DNA of 64,000 nt, from the NCBI GenBank assembly GCA_015680685.1, contig MNCI01023457.1, positions 718,586-782,585 on the forward strand, written 5' to 3'. Position numbers and translations under genes: made by a program. Of the stretch, positions 47,430-59,031 are shown piece after piece. Below the pieces are notes generated by a model that was not told the origin of the DNA, did no database searches, and saw only the letters and a list, made by a program, of their open reading frames with translations. The stretch is from Gnetum montanum (taxonomy: Eukaryota; Streptophyta; Gnetopsida; Gnetales; Gnetaceae). Every line of letters begins with the position of its first letter. The stretch's first letter is position 1.

Positions 47430-48400
47430 GTAACAAGACTTGAAAGGAAAAGTTGTAATTAAGACCCAAAGGACGTGTTGTAATAACATACATGTCTCTT
47501 GAGGTGAATTTTGGGGGCTTGACCTAAAGTATTTATACTTGGGCATTAGAGGTCATATTAGCATGGATTTTTAGAGCCAATAAAGGTAAGTAACGGGTGC
47601 TGGGTGAAGTGGGATAGGAAGAAGACTGGCCATCCCTTCTAGCTAGTTATAGGCCTAACCATGGTGGTAGTGCTAGATTGCCTTTAAGGGATAGATACCG
47701 AAGGAAGAAAACCCAAAGGAATATCCAAAGTAACATCTAGATACACTATTCCACATTAATAAAGGATTTTTTTCCTTTTTTCTTCTACATTTCCCTATTA
47801 TTTTCTTTACACTTATTGTCAAATGTTACACATATTTGATATTTGTCATATTATCTTCTTCTACCTAATGTATAATATAATGTATATTTGACATTTTTCA
47901 TGAAATTTAGGAATAATATGTTACATTTTATATTAAAGAAAACCATGACCCAAGGGCCATTGAGAATCATGGGACAACTACAACTTGAACCTACTAATGA
48001 ACCATGGAGCCATGACCAAAGGAGAGTCATGGACCATCACTAGATGTGCCATGCATCCAAGATGATCAAGATGATACCTTTTCATTTATTTTTATGGATA
48101 ATGGATTAGACATCTATAAGAGATACCCACCAACCAACAAGATTCCTTTAATAATATTAGTGACTAGAAGATTTGATTACATCTCATCAAGATTCATCAA
48201 TTGTAAGAGATGTTGGTAAGACAAGGATACACTAGCTTAGGTAACTCTTATCCATCTTATAGTGATGCTGGAAATAGTGATTGATTAAGGTCATTGTTAA
48301 GTTCCTTTCTAAGGCTAGTAACCATGAATAAAATCAACTATATCTTATTTGGAACTTACTATGCCTAAATACTTAATCCTTGTAACACTGTACCTAAGAC
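47430..48400. other. Unassigned sequence left of element D
   Basis: No gene, repeat or element recognised. It contains a GC-richer patch (47590-47700). Sequence immediately left of D ends CTAGA, the target duplication. Confidence 0.4.
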
Positions 48401-48405
48401 CTAGA

Positions 48406-49320
48406 TGATGAGAGTCAAAGTGTCACATTGATGGGGCCTCATTTACGTGGTGTTGCCTCATTGATGAGGTCATGTTGATGTAGTGTTTGTTACATCTATG
48501 AGGTCCCATTGACACAATCCTATACCAAAAACTATAAATACGAGCTCACAACCATGTTTATGGGCATTCAAGCCATAGTAGTAGTAGATCTCTTTTAGTT
48601 TGTCCATGTGAAAGATAGAATGTTTCTTTGAGTTCCCATAGTAGGAGTTAAAAATTATATAGATCTTTATTCAAGCATTGTTGTACCTAAACCACATTAG
48701 TATGTATGGTAATAAAGATGAGCCTTTTGATCAAACCTTGTAGCACTTAGAATAGATTAATGATTTATTTATGCATTTATTGTTTTCATTAATTATGCTA
48801 TTAATTAAGCTCAATTAGAGTTCAAGAGATTAGTTAATTAATTAAGCTAAATAGATTAAACATATAAGTACGACTACTTCGAGTGTAAACATGTATTCAC
48901 TTGGTAATCCCAATAGGGTTATTACTTGGTGTGCCTAGTAGCATAGTGCTTGGTAACCTGGCAGTGGATACTTGGGTTTAGGACATGTATGGAAAGTGGG
49001 ACTAGATGCTTATGTTAGGACTAGTTAGAGATTAGTTATTTAGTTAAACTAAATTAGTTATTAAATTACTTCATCTCTCTACTTTAAGTGCCAAAGAACA
49101 TAAAACACAAAATAATCAATATCATATGCCTTGATTACACTTAACCATACCATGTGCATCAAAAGTGAATTGGGAAGATAATGAATGATTATTAGGGTAA
49201 GGTTCACTTCTTAGAAGACTAGTGTACTAGAAACTATAGAGTCTATGAAATTTGATTAGATCATATATGAATGCTTCGTGATTCATATGGTTGGATGTAG
49301 GGGTACCTCGTCGCTCATCA
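48406..49320 (+). repeat. 5' LTR of element D
   Basis: A 915 bp LTR from TGATGAGAGTC to CGCTCATCA. The 7 bp ends TGATGAG and CTCATCA are inverted repeats. The TATA box CTATAAATA is at 48532-48540. U3 (48421-48515) has TTGATGGGGCC, TTGATGAGG and TTGATGTAG words. Confidence 0.9.
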
Positions 49321-49321
49321 T

Positions 49322-49339
49322 TGGCACTATTGTTGGGGA
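49322..49339 (+). other. Primer-binding site, decayed tRNA-Asp type (element D)
   Basis: TGGCACTATTGTTGGGGA followed by CTTTG. Compared with the Athila site TGGCGCCGTTGCCGGGGA all differences are C-to-T or G-to-A. Confidence 0.85.
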
Positions 49340-49472
49340 CTTTGTTTGTTGAAATGTGCACTATCTAGGATTAGTAAACATTATTAATATCATTGAACAA
49401 ACCTAAAGATCAAGATTATTCTCAAATTATATAATTATAAAAGCACACTGATAATTTTATTTGTTTTACAAA

Positions 49473-50800
49473 CTGTCTTCTTCTTCTCACAGGCATGAAG
49501 ATGTTAAATTGTTGGTTTCACAAGAGTGCAAAGTGTTATATACTCATCCTAATGAGTATGTGCATGACTTCAACTTCATCCTACATTAGGATGAGCAACT
49601 ATGATGGTATGACATGGAGGGTAACATCATAATGCCCCTTGATCAATCTATGTTAGGGATGTTGTTTCAAACTCTTAAGAGGTTGGACACCCCAGTTCTT
49701 CAAGAGGAATATGTTGTGCATGGTTATGACATTAGGGACTACTATCCCACTGAAACACAATGCAAGAGAGATGGATACCAGGAAATGCACCATGAGTTTG
49801 TGCAGGGGAAACACTTCACCAATCCCTTGTTCCTACTAAACCAAACCAATAATGATGATCCTCCCTCCAGGGGTTCTCAACATGAAGATTCTCCAACCTC
49901 GGTTATTAGTGATGAGGGTGTGACCTTAAACCTATGATCCACTATTAAGAAACGAGGTTCATGAAAAAGTGATAATCAAGGCAGGGACTTAGGTAAGCAT
50001 CAGAATGATAAGGAATCTAAGGATTGTGGTTGTGACAAGCGAAGAGGTGGTGGTGGAAACTGAGGTGGTTGTGGTAATCCACCTTTCTCTTCATCCTCTT
50101 CATCTAATTCTGAACATTCCTCTTCATCTTCTAATTCTAATAGAAGCCATCAAAGAAATAATCATGATGAAGGTGATCAATGAGATAATAATGATCATAG
50201 AGCCCACCAAGAGAGAAGGGGTGGTAGAAACTATCATTGGCATCATTGACACAATGATGATGAAGAACCTCTATTGGCAACTCAAACCATGCTTAACATC
50301 AGAGGTAGTTAAGATCCCAACTAAGCATGTGAAAGATAGTCAGATCAAGCACTTAGGCATGAATAATATCTGAAGATTTGAGGGGGGATTAACTATAATT
50401 TGCAAAACCATCTACAAGCCTTTCATGATTCTTGTGCCTTATAAAACATTGAAAATGATTGGAAGAAACTCAAACTATTTCCCAAGACACTCATCAAGGA
50501 AGTAGAAAGCTGGTACTAGTCCTTGGAGCTGGAATCTATCTACCAATGGAGTACAATGCTTGAGCTATTCAATGATAAATACCAAACGTACTCCAAAGTT
50601 TCCAATTTGAAATTGCAAATCAAAGGCTAGAAATAGGGAACACATGAACCCTTGGATGCTACCATGGGAAAATATTATTCTCTCTTATACTGATGCCCTA
50701 GTCATGGTTATTCTTAGAGGGAAAAACTTAACCACATCATAGATGGGCATAGAGAAAAAACCAGAAGAGCTCTTGGGTTTTATGCCCAAGGTAGATTATT
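49473..50800 (+). pseudogene. gag of element D
   Basis: The start codon is CTG at 49473 instead of ATG. The open piece 49614-49937 (MEGNIIMPLDQSMLGMLFQT onward) is the N-terminal block. A Gly/Ser/Asn/His linker (50030-50240) follows, then the core: NLQNHLQAFHDS, LFPKTLIKEVESWY, LELESIYQWSTMLELFNDKY, THEPLDATMGKYYSLL. It ends near MPKVDY, where the deletion begins. Confidence 0.78.
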
Positions 50801-51180
50801 CATTAAAGCATGCAATCATTGAGTACACGAAATAGATATCCAAAAGTACCTATACATAGTAGCCACAAAATAGGAGGGCACCTAGTGGCTGACAGTTAAC
50901 TCTGACAGTAGCACATTATGTATGGAACCAACTGAGAGCTTGAAATGTGCTTATGTCAAAGGCATGGATGAACTTGAGCAAGTTCATCAACAACTCTTTG
51001 ATGATGAAGATGATGATACCTATTGGGGAGAGTTGGAAATCCCTAATAATTTCAAGAAAGAGCCCCTAGAGTTAAAAACTCTACTAGTTAGCATGGAGTA
51101 TGAATTTTTAAATAATGGCAAGCTAATTATAATCAATGAAAATATTGCTCTTGAACAAAAAGACAAGCTATTCAAGGTGG
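50800..51180 (+). pseudogene. Spacer before RT, protease deleted (element D)
   Basis: The gag core is joined directly to the post-protease spacer (KHAIIEYTK, then MEPTESLKCAYVKGMDELEQ in the open frame 50922-51209). In B the two are 1.7 kb apart with the protease between. No Asp-Ser-Gly site or GR-WL motif occurs in D. Confidence 0.7.
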
Positions 51181-52060
51181 TTAACAAATGGCCAACATCT
51201 TTTGCTTGATCATACCTAAGTTTATTGGAATCAATCCAAGGATATACCAACATCACATTTACACTAACTTGGCCATGAAGCCAAGAAGGCAACCACAAAT
51301 GTGGTTGGATCACAAATTGAAGTAGATTATCAAAGAGGAAATAAAATAACTCCTAAAGGTAAGGTTCATCTATTTCATCATGGATAATGAGTGGGTTAGC
51401 CCACTCGTAATTGTGCCAAATAGAGGTGGTAAGTGCAAGTCTACATTGACTTTAGGCTATTTAATATGGTAACATTTAAGGATAATTTTTTATTATCATT
51501 TGTGGACCAAGTGTTGGATATTATATCTAGGAATTATTATTATAGATTCTTGTATAATTATAGTGGCTATAACCAAATCTAGATTGTGCTAGAGGATTAA
51601 GCCAAAATATTGTTCACAAGTCCTTGAAGGACTTTTACATATTGTAAGATGCCATTTGTTTTGTAGAATGCCCCTATAACATTCTAACACCTGGTCCTTA
51701 GTATTTTTCAATAGAAAATTTGTTGTAGGGTAGAAGTCTTTATTAATGAATTTTCTACCCATGGGGCTACATTTGAGCAAGTCCTAGATTGTCTTGAGCA
51801 AGTATTAAAACGATGTGTCAAAATAAGCCTTAGGTTCAATTGGTAGAAAAGCCATTTAATGGTCAAAGAAGGCATAGTATTGGGGCATATAATTACTTAG
51901 GTAGGGATTGAGATAGACTTGAAAAAGATAAGGGTCATCCAAGGAATCACATGCCAACCAAAGATAATTAAAGATGTCTGATCATTCCTTGGACACAATG
52001 GCTACTACTAGAGGCAAAGTTGTTGTTTGCACTTACAAAGAAAGATGCTCCATTCATCTA
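51180..52060 (+). pseudogene. Reverse transcriptase of element D
   Basis: Pieces: NKWPTSFA, SYLSLLES, then VEVFINEFSTHGATF (about 51728-51775; MDD replaced by INE) and LDCLEQVLKRC. VIKDVSFLGH-like wording follows (WSFLGHNGYYRRF equivalent near 51990). It is heavily frameshifted. Confidence 0.72.
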
Positions 52061-52680
52061 GACCAAGAAGTGTAAACATGCATTGCAATAGCTAATGGAT
52101 AAACTCATAGAAACTCTAATTCTACAAGCACTAGATTGGTCTAGACCATTTTACATAATGATTGATGCATCTAATTATGCCCATGGTTACATAGTTGGAA
52201 AATAAAAGACATACATATTACATCCACTATATGTGCTGAAGCATTGTGGGTGCACAGTTGAATTACACCAGCACTGAGAAAGAACTGGTGGCAATGGTGT
52301 ATGCTCTTAAAATTTTAGGCACTATGTGCTTGGCTATAAAGTGTTTGTACACATAGGTCACAATGCCATCTGCTTCCTAATGAATAAGCCAACGGTGAGC
52401 CCCCATATCATATAGTGGCTCATGATCTTGTAGGAATTATATCTCACAATGATAGATTTAAAAGGGATTGAGAATGTATTCACTAACCATCTCTCTTGAT
52501 TAAGATGGGATAATAAAGATAAGGAGAGTTTGCTGTCTAATCAATTTCTAGATGAACTCTTTATAGGAGCAATAAATGATCAAGTGCCCAAAGAAACAAA
52601 ATGGTATGACAACATTCTCACTTACCTTCTCACTCAGGAGATGCTACAAGATCTAGGCTTTAGGAAGAAATAATAGTTTT
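52060..52680 (+). pseudogene. RNase H of element D
   Basis: Readable pieces are ALDWSRPFYIMIDASNYAHG, TVELHQH, FRHYVLGYKVFVHIGHNAIC, FLMNKPTVSPHII and VFTNHLSLRWDNKDKE-like. The order matches other Athila-like copies. The catalytic Asp (IDAS) is present, while DHNA-type Asp is Gly (IGHNAI). Confidence 0.75.
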
Positions 52681-53870
52681 TTCATTAGGTTAAGTACTTC
52701 ATGGAAATTAATAGACACCTTTACAAGGTGTGTGTTGATGACCTAGTTTGTTGGTGTGTCTTTGATATAGACCAATTGCACATTCTTCAGGATGCTCATG
52801 AAGACCCTTGTAGAGGCCACTATGTTAGGAGATGCATGGCCATAAAAATCCTAATGGTAGGATACTATTGATGTGCAATCTTTACGGATGCCAACCAATT
52901 TGTTCAATCTTGTGAATGTTGTCAAAGAGATGGTGAGATGACTGCTCAAATAGAGGGTCTTCATTAGTGGATTCAACCACTAGAGCCCTTTAACATATGG
53001 GGCATAGACTTCATGGGTCCCATCAAAATCATGTCCAATGGAAAGGAATACATCATTGTAGTAGTTGACTATTGTACTAAATGAGAAAAAGAAACAATCA
53101 TCACTGACTACACATCATCCACTATTGTTAGATTTGTACAAAAAAATGTTATAAATAGGTTTGGAGTACCATGTGCACTAATTTATGACAATGGAATTCA
53201 TTTTATAGGTTTTAGTTTTTGAAAACTCATGCAACACTTGGGGGTTGAACATAAATTAACAATAATTTATCACCAATAAGTCAACATTCAAGCCAAGGTA
53301 ACTAACAAGGAGCACAAAGATGCTAATAAGAACTAATAGCAAATATAGAAGAGACTAGAGCACAAAACTCAACGATGCCCTTTGGGCATACAGCTCAACA
53401 TGGAAACTCCTTATTGGCTACTCTCCTTGTGAGTTAGTGTATGAGAAACTTTCAACACTCCTGATTCAATCCGAGCTCCATACACTTTCAATAGCCTATG
53501 AATTGAATCTTAACCTAAGCTTAGCACAAAAAGAAAGATTGATCAACCTCAACATGCTAGATAAAAATCAATTAGTGGCCCTATCTTTGAATGAAGTTCA
53601 CAAGGCATTCAACAAACAATGTCATGACCTTAGAATATGGAAAGTGAAATTTCAACTAGGAGATAAGGTTTTTTACTAAAACCCCACACATGTATCCTAG
53701 AAAACAAAATTTCAAATGTTGTGGGAGGGACCTTATATAATTGATAAAATATTTTCTTATGGGGCAATGACCATATATAAACTTGAGAGCCCAAATAAAA
53801 AGTAGTTGGTCAATATACAACAAGTAAAACCTTTCCATGAACCCAAGCAAGCCACTGTAATAAATACCTC
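52680..53870 (+). pseudogene. Integrase of element D
   Basis: Zinc-binding part: ILQDAHEDPCRGHYVRRC and ANQFVQSCECCQRDGE. The core reads FNIWGIDFMGPI (first Asp kept), ALIYDNGIHF (second Asp kept) and IQAKVTNKE (Glu to Lys). The C-terminal open piece is 53437-53679 (MYEKLSTLLIQSELHTLS onward). D has the best preserved core but lacks the catalytic Glu. Confidence 0.82.
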
Positions 53871-55930
53871 AATGGATAGACAATCATGCTTAATTTTTTG
53901 GATCTCCTTTTTCCAAATTAGTCATGGGGGAGATGGTCATCCATGCTAATCATCCATATGGCTCCTTAGTTTTTCTATTTTTTTTAAAAAAATTTTCCAT
54001 ATTTTTGATTTTGCAAGTTATTTGTTATACAGCTTTTGGTTTTAAAATTTTTTCTATTTTTACACCATTATTAGTATGTTTGAATCTTTCTTGAATATTT
54101 TACACTTTCTTATATATTTTACTTTGGTTTGTTTAAGTGTGATTCTCAAATTTTTGCTAATAAACATACTTTGTGTCAACATGAAACAGTGATGCTATAG
54201 CTATTACTAATGGTGGTTTGTGCTTTATGGTTTGTTTGCTAATGTTTGGTTTCTATTTTTGAATTTTTGTATCGATGGCTAAGTAATGGTTTCTTTTTCA
54301 TGGAACAGGAAGTGAGTTCATGACATCCACCCATTCACAAACTGTATGGTTTTCCTTGTTTTGGAAGTTTGAGGTCCCTTTCATTAAACAACTTTTAATA
54401 GAGTTGTGACCTTAGTAGTTTCAAGAATTGGAAAAGGTTTAAAAGTTTTCACAAGGTGTGACTTCAAGAGGACTCAATACTCTTTATACTCTTCTACTTA
54501 CTTGGGTGCTTAAGTGCTTTCATAGACTTCTTACTATTCCATGTCTTTTAATAATAGGAAGTTGAATAAAGCTTTGCATGGTGTGGTTCCCATCCAAAAA
54601 GATAGAGAAAAAAAGATTAAAAAAACATGATGGGAATTCAAAGAACACCCCTTAGACAAACAAATAGGCTAGAAGCACTACTTATTGAACTAGAAAGATA
54701 TTTTACCCATTCCTAAAGGTCCCCTCTAACTAAGGCCCTCTCTCACTTTCTAATTCTCTTTATGGAATAGTGGTTCTTTTGTGGGAGCACTCTTGTGTCT
54801 TGAGGAGGTGGATTGGTCTTGGAGTGTTGATGAAAAGTCACTGAAGGAGGTTAGTTTTGTTCTAGACTAAGGATGGATCTTCTTAGGTCATTTTTAAACA
54901 CAAACTCCATAAGGGACTTCTTATGACCTTAGTTTGGAATTCCATTCGACCTTCACCATCATCTATCTATGCTGACCATAACTTACCTCACTGTCGAAGT
55001 CCATGTCCTTGATCCCATGCCTTGGTTTGATGTATTTGAATTCTTAGGTAGAATCTTTTGGATTTTGGTTCTTAGTTTCCATTGACCATTAATCACCTAT
55101 GGGATCCACGAACTCCTTAGGTTGAGGTTATGCAAGGGCAAACAAGGCATGTGCCTACTATGGGGAGGATGCACTTGCATATATCTTGGTTAGGTTTGTT
55201 AAGTACCTTATCCTTTGACATTCTTATGATTAGAATCTTTTGCGCATCCATCTTTTGTATCACACCATATGCTTATTTACATATTTTGTTCATTAAACAT
55301 GTTCTCCATTGAAATTTTCTATCATTGAGCTTTCAAAGATCCTCTTCAATGATTTTATCATATTCTTGGCTTTTTTGGGATTTCATGGATCTCAAATTCA
55401 TTGAAAAATTCCTTATATTTTTTAAGATATTCAAATTTGAAATTTTTTTCTTACATGCTTTGTATATGGGGACCCATCGACATAAGAGAAAAATAGTATA
55501 TATATACATGAACCCACTTGGAAATTTTTACATTTTCTCATAAATTCTGAGGGAGTTTCTCAAATTTTTAGAGCTTAGAAACTTCTAGAGCCCATAACTT
55601 CCTAACTGTTTATTCAAATCACTCTATTCTTCAACCCTATGGCGAGGCCATATATGTGCCATTTTCGACAAAATTTTTTTCACCTATTTTCTAACTCCCA
55701 CAAAGGTTTAACTAAATTGTTAAACACCAAATTACAATATTTAACTTTTCTAACAAGCTCTAGTGACATTTATAATAAATAATTAATAAAATAATAATAA
55801 AATAATCAATCTTCCATGGTCCAACCTTAGCCAAAGTGTAACTAACAAGAGAAGGTATTTAAAGCCTTAAAGTTACACATTATATCTACTAATCCACAGA
55901 TCTGTTGTGACTGTAGATGATAGCAAAAGG
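53870..55930 (+). other. Post-pol region of element D
   Basis: It holds the stretch GGGGGAGATGGTCATCC after integrase, the conserved block (54290-55170) and, near 55470-55507, one U3-like motif with a TATA-like TATATATATAC 441 bp before ORF3. The open frames at 55130-55543 are not conserved in B and are probably chance. Confidence 0.55.
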
Positions 55931-55937
55931 AAAGCAC

Positions 55938-58140
55938 ATGTTAGGAGCAAGACCATCTCAACCAAGGGAGAAATAGCCTAGAATGGAAAGAGGCCAAGAA
56001 CAAGCCCAAGAAGAACCATTTGCAATCCATGCCACAAGTCCTCTTAGGGAAGAGGCCAAGGTGGAATCTATCTGAAGGATTCTAGAACGAGAAGTAGTAA
56101 CAAAACACTCCCATTAGGATGATGCACAAGCACAACAAGAAAATATTGAGGTGACCTTTTGGCCCTTTCCTAGAGTAAGCACCAAAAGAAGTGCAAGACT
56201 AGCTAAAGGCCTCTTCAGTTGGCCAATCATCACTTCCATCGAGAAGTGGTACATGGAAGAGACATTCTTATTTTGGAACAATAGGGAGCCTGGATGAATG
56301 ATAAAAATCAATGACATATCAATGTCCTACTTGGTGCAAGTCATTGTTGAAGTGCTTGGGTTGTCGGAAACTAGGACAAGTCTTGCTGAGATCCCAATGC
56401 AGGAAAATCCCAACATCAAGAAAGAATGGAATCGATGGTGTTGTGGTGTCAAACACAAGTTGTTTGATGTGCTCACATTGGTAGAGAGGATCGACTACAA
56501 GATTTTGATTTTTCACCTTAGTCCCATGGTGAGGCTAAGTAAAATCACCACCTTCTCTGCCCAAGAATGTGTCTCTTTGAGTGGGAGATTCCTTGTCAAC
56601 CTACCATAGTTGATCTATCTAAATATGGAAAAGAGGTTTAAAGAAAATGAATGTGGAAGGAAGGCACTCCCCTTTCCATGCCTCATTAGGAAAGTTTGTT
56701 AGAGGCGAGGAACAGTCCATTATACCAATGATGTTATTAGGCATGTTCTGGCCTCCAATTGGGTAGAAATGACAAAAGATAAGATGGTTGCAATGACTAT
56801 CCAAGAAGAGGAGTAGCAACCACCACCTTCACTTGCCACTCAAACAACCATGTCAAATAGCATTGCAACTACTCAATAGTTGTGTGAATACCAAGAAGGG
56901 CTCTTAAGTGAATAAGAGAAATGAGTAGGCATGAGTGATGGAGAACCATCCATGTATAAACCAATAATGAGTGACCTAAATGAGGTGGCTTGGACAATCA
57001 CCTTGATGGATGAAGGTGGATCTATTTTCTTAGCCCAAAGAATGTAGTTTCTTGCAAGGTCAAATTCAAGCACCAGAGAGGTCACAATATTCCTCCCAGA
57101 ACAATAGTCACTCCCAGAAATCTCTGAGAACACTGCAACCTTCCCAATGCACTTGGAGGAAGGTGAGGGGGTAATTGTATTGGTGATGCAACACCAAGGG
57201 TAAGAGACTATAGTAGAAGTGGTTGCTGATTGTATTGATGAAATGATCAATGCACACATACAACATCTATACTAGAAATCATAGAACTTAAGGATGTGCA
57301 AACATCTGCAAGGATGAAAAGTAATAGAATAAATGCAACATAGCATGAAGAACTATTGGACTAACTGGTGGAAACTAGAGAACTACTTCCATATGTCTTT
57401 GACATTCCATAAAATATTACTACAACCTAGTCGAAGATTCTAGAGACAAGGAGCAAGAACATCATCTTGGAGGGGAAACTTGAAATAGCCTGAGATCTAA
57501 ATGAATTCTTAGCTACTAAATTTTTTGAATTAAGAGCCTAGATTTCCAACTTTACATTTCTCAACCCAGCATTGACAAGAGATGGAGCTATTGAATAGCT
57601 CAACATTAGACCAAAAGGAATTGAGGATGTAATGGAGATGGAAGTGTTCTACCAATTCTTGGTAGAGGCCACATGGCATAAGATTTAGAAGGCCTTGGAT
57701 TAGATCTACTAGGAGAATATATAGTTGACCACAAAGAACCATCACCTGTAGAATGTTGATGAGCAAAAGAAACAATTAACCAATTTCATCCATCAATAGT
57801 AGGAGCAACTGGCTAGAGAAAACATAGAACCGAGAAGATTGATAGTAGAAAACAGAAACCTCTTCATGAGAAGGTTCACATCCTTCACCAAAAAATTGCA
57901 ATCAAGATAGTCACCTGGAAATCAAAGGCTCTGAAATTTGAGAGAGTCAAGGATCATTACAAAGAACATGTCAGTCTACAAAAGGAAGTAAATGAAAAAC
58001 ACATCCAGTTGGTGAAGGTGAAAGTGAATGAAACCCTTCAATAACTCTAGTAAGGAAAAGAAGTGTGGAAACCCATCATTGATGGGATAGATGCCTACAA
58101 CAAAGTAAAAATTTGCATGAAGGAATTATTGACTACTAGA
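55938..58140 (+). pseudogene. Athila-like ORF3 of element D
   Basis: It starts MLGARPSQPREK (55938) and continues past a stop. The best open piece, 56298-56609, reads MIKINDISMSYLVQVIVEVL onward and contains KEWNRWCCGVKHKLFDVLT, then SPMVRLSKITTFSAQECV. A GRKALPFPCLIRKVC block follows. The region after 57400 is Glu/Gln/Lys-rich with heptad-like spacing. It matches B and C in order. No membrane segment is seen. Function unknown. Confidence 0.6.
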
Positions 58141-58164
58141 TGCCTACATAATGAAGATGCATGA

Positions 58165-58939
58165 AGTAAAAATTAGCAAGCTCATAGTTGTGTTTATGGG
58201 AATTCAAGTCATAATAGTAGCAAAGCTCTTGCAGTTTGTCCGTTTGAAACATATTTCTTTGAGTGCCTACAATAGGATTCAGAAAGTGTATGGATCTTCA
58301 TTTGAGCACTATTGTACCTAAACCACACCAATGTGTACTACCATAAAGAGAAGCCCTTTGATCAAACCTTGTAGCACTTAGAATAGATTAATGATTTATT
58401 TATGCATTTATTATTTTCATTAATTATGTTGTTAATTAAGATAAATTAGAATTTGAGCGATTAGTTAATTAATTAAGCTAAATAGATTAAAAACATAAGT
58501 ATGACCGCTTTGAGCATAAACACATATTCACTTGGTAATCCTAGTAGTGTTATTACTTGGTGCATCCAATAGCGTAGCACTTGGTAACCTAATAGTGGTT
58601 CAAGATATGTACAAAAAGTGGGACTGGATGCTTATGTTAGGACTAGTTAGAGATTAGATAGTTAAACTAAATTAGTTGTTAAACTACTTCATCTCTCTAC
58701 TTTAAGCACCAAAGAACATAAAACATAAAATAATAAAAATCATATGCCTTGATTACACTTAACCATACCATGTGCATCCCAAGTGTAATTGGGAAGACAA
58801 TGAATGATCATTAGGGCAAGGTTCACTTCCTACAAGACTAGTGTATCAGAAACTATAGAGTCTCTGGAATTTAACCAGATTTTGTGTGAACGCTTCATGA
58901 TTCATATGGTTGGGCATAGGGGTACCTTGCCGTTCATTA
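58165..58939 (+). repeat. 3' LTR of element D, U3-truncated
   Basis: It matches the 5' LTR from about 48545 onward (AGCTCACAACCATGTTTATGG against AGCTCATAGTTGTGTTTATG) to the end GTTCATTA. U3 with the TATA box and repeats is absent. ORF3 runs directly into the R-like part, as in B, so the two copies lost U3 in a similar way. Confidence 0.82.
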
Positions 58940-58944
58940 CTAGA

Positions 58945-59031
58945 CATTGGTAAGTTTAAGAGATTTAACCTAGCCATAAGATTATCTTATCCCTACTCAA
59001 CCAATAAGGGTTATTACCATATGACCCATAG
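58945..59031. other. Host spacer between D and F
   Basis: 87 bp of unassigned sequence between D's right target duplication and F's LTR. The last five bases, CATAG, should be F's left target duplication. Confidence 0.5.

Larger units (their letters stand above)
48401..58944 (+). mobile_element. Complete Athila-like element D with target duplication
   Basis: The element proper is 48406-58939 (10.5 kb), flanked by CTAGA at 48401-48405 and 58940-58944, a perfect 5 bp duplication. In order: 5' LTR, primer site, gag, RT, RNase H, integrase, post-pol region, ORF3 and U3-truncated 3' LTR. Protease and the end of gag are deleted, which accounts for most of the length difference from B. Confidence 0.92.

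Noticed and set aside
47580-47700. A GC-richer patch considered as a tRNA or small RNA gene
   Set aside because: No cloverleaf, A/B box pair or TTTT terminator in the right spacing could be found.
55130-55543. Two short frames with hydrophobic stretches that might be the missing membrane part of ORF3
   Set aside because: They lie upstream of ORF3 in the post-pol region, are not conserved in B, and include an AT-rich promoter-like tract that naturally gives Phe, Ile and Tyr codons.
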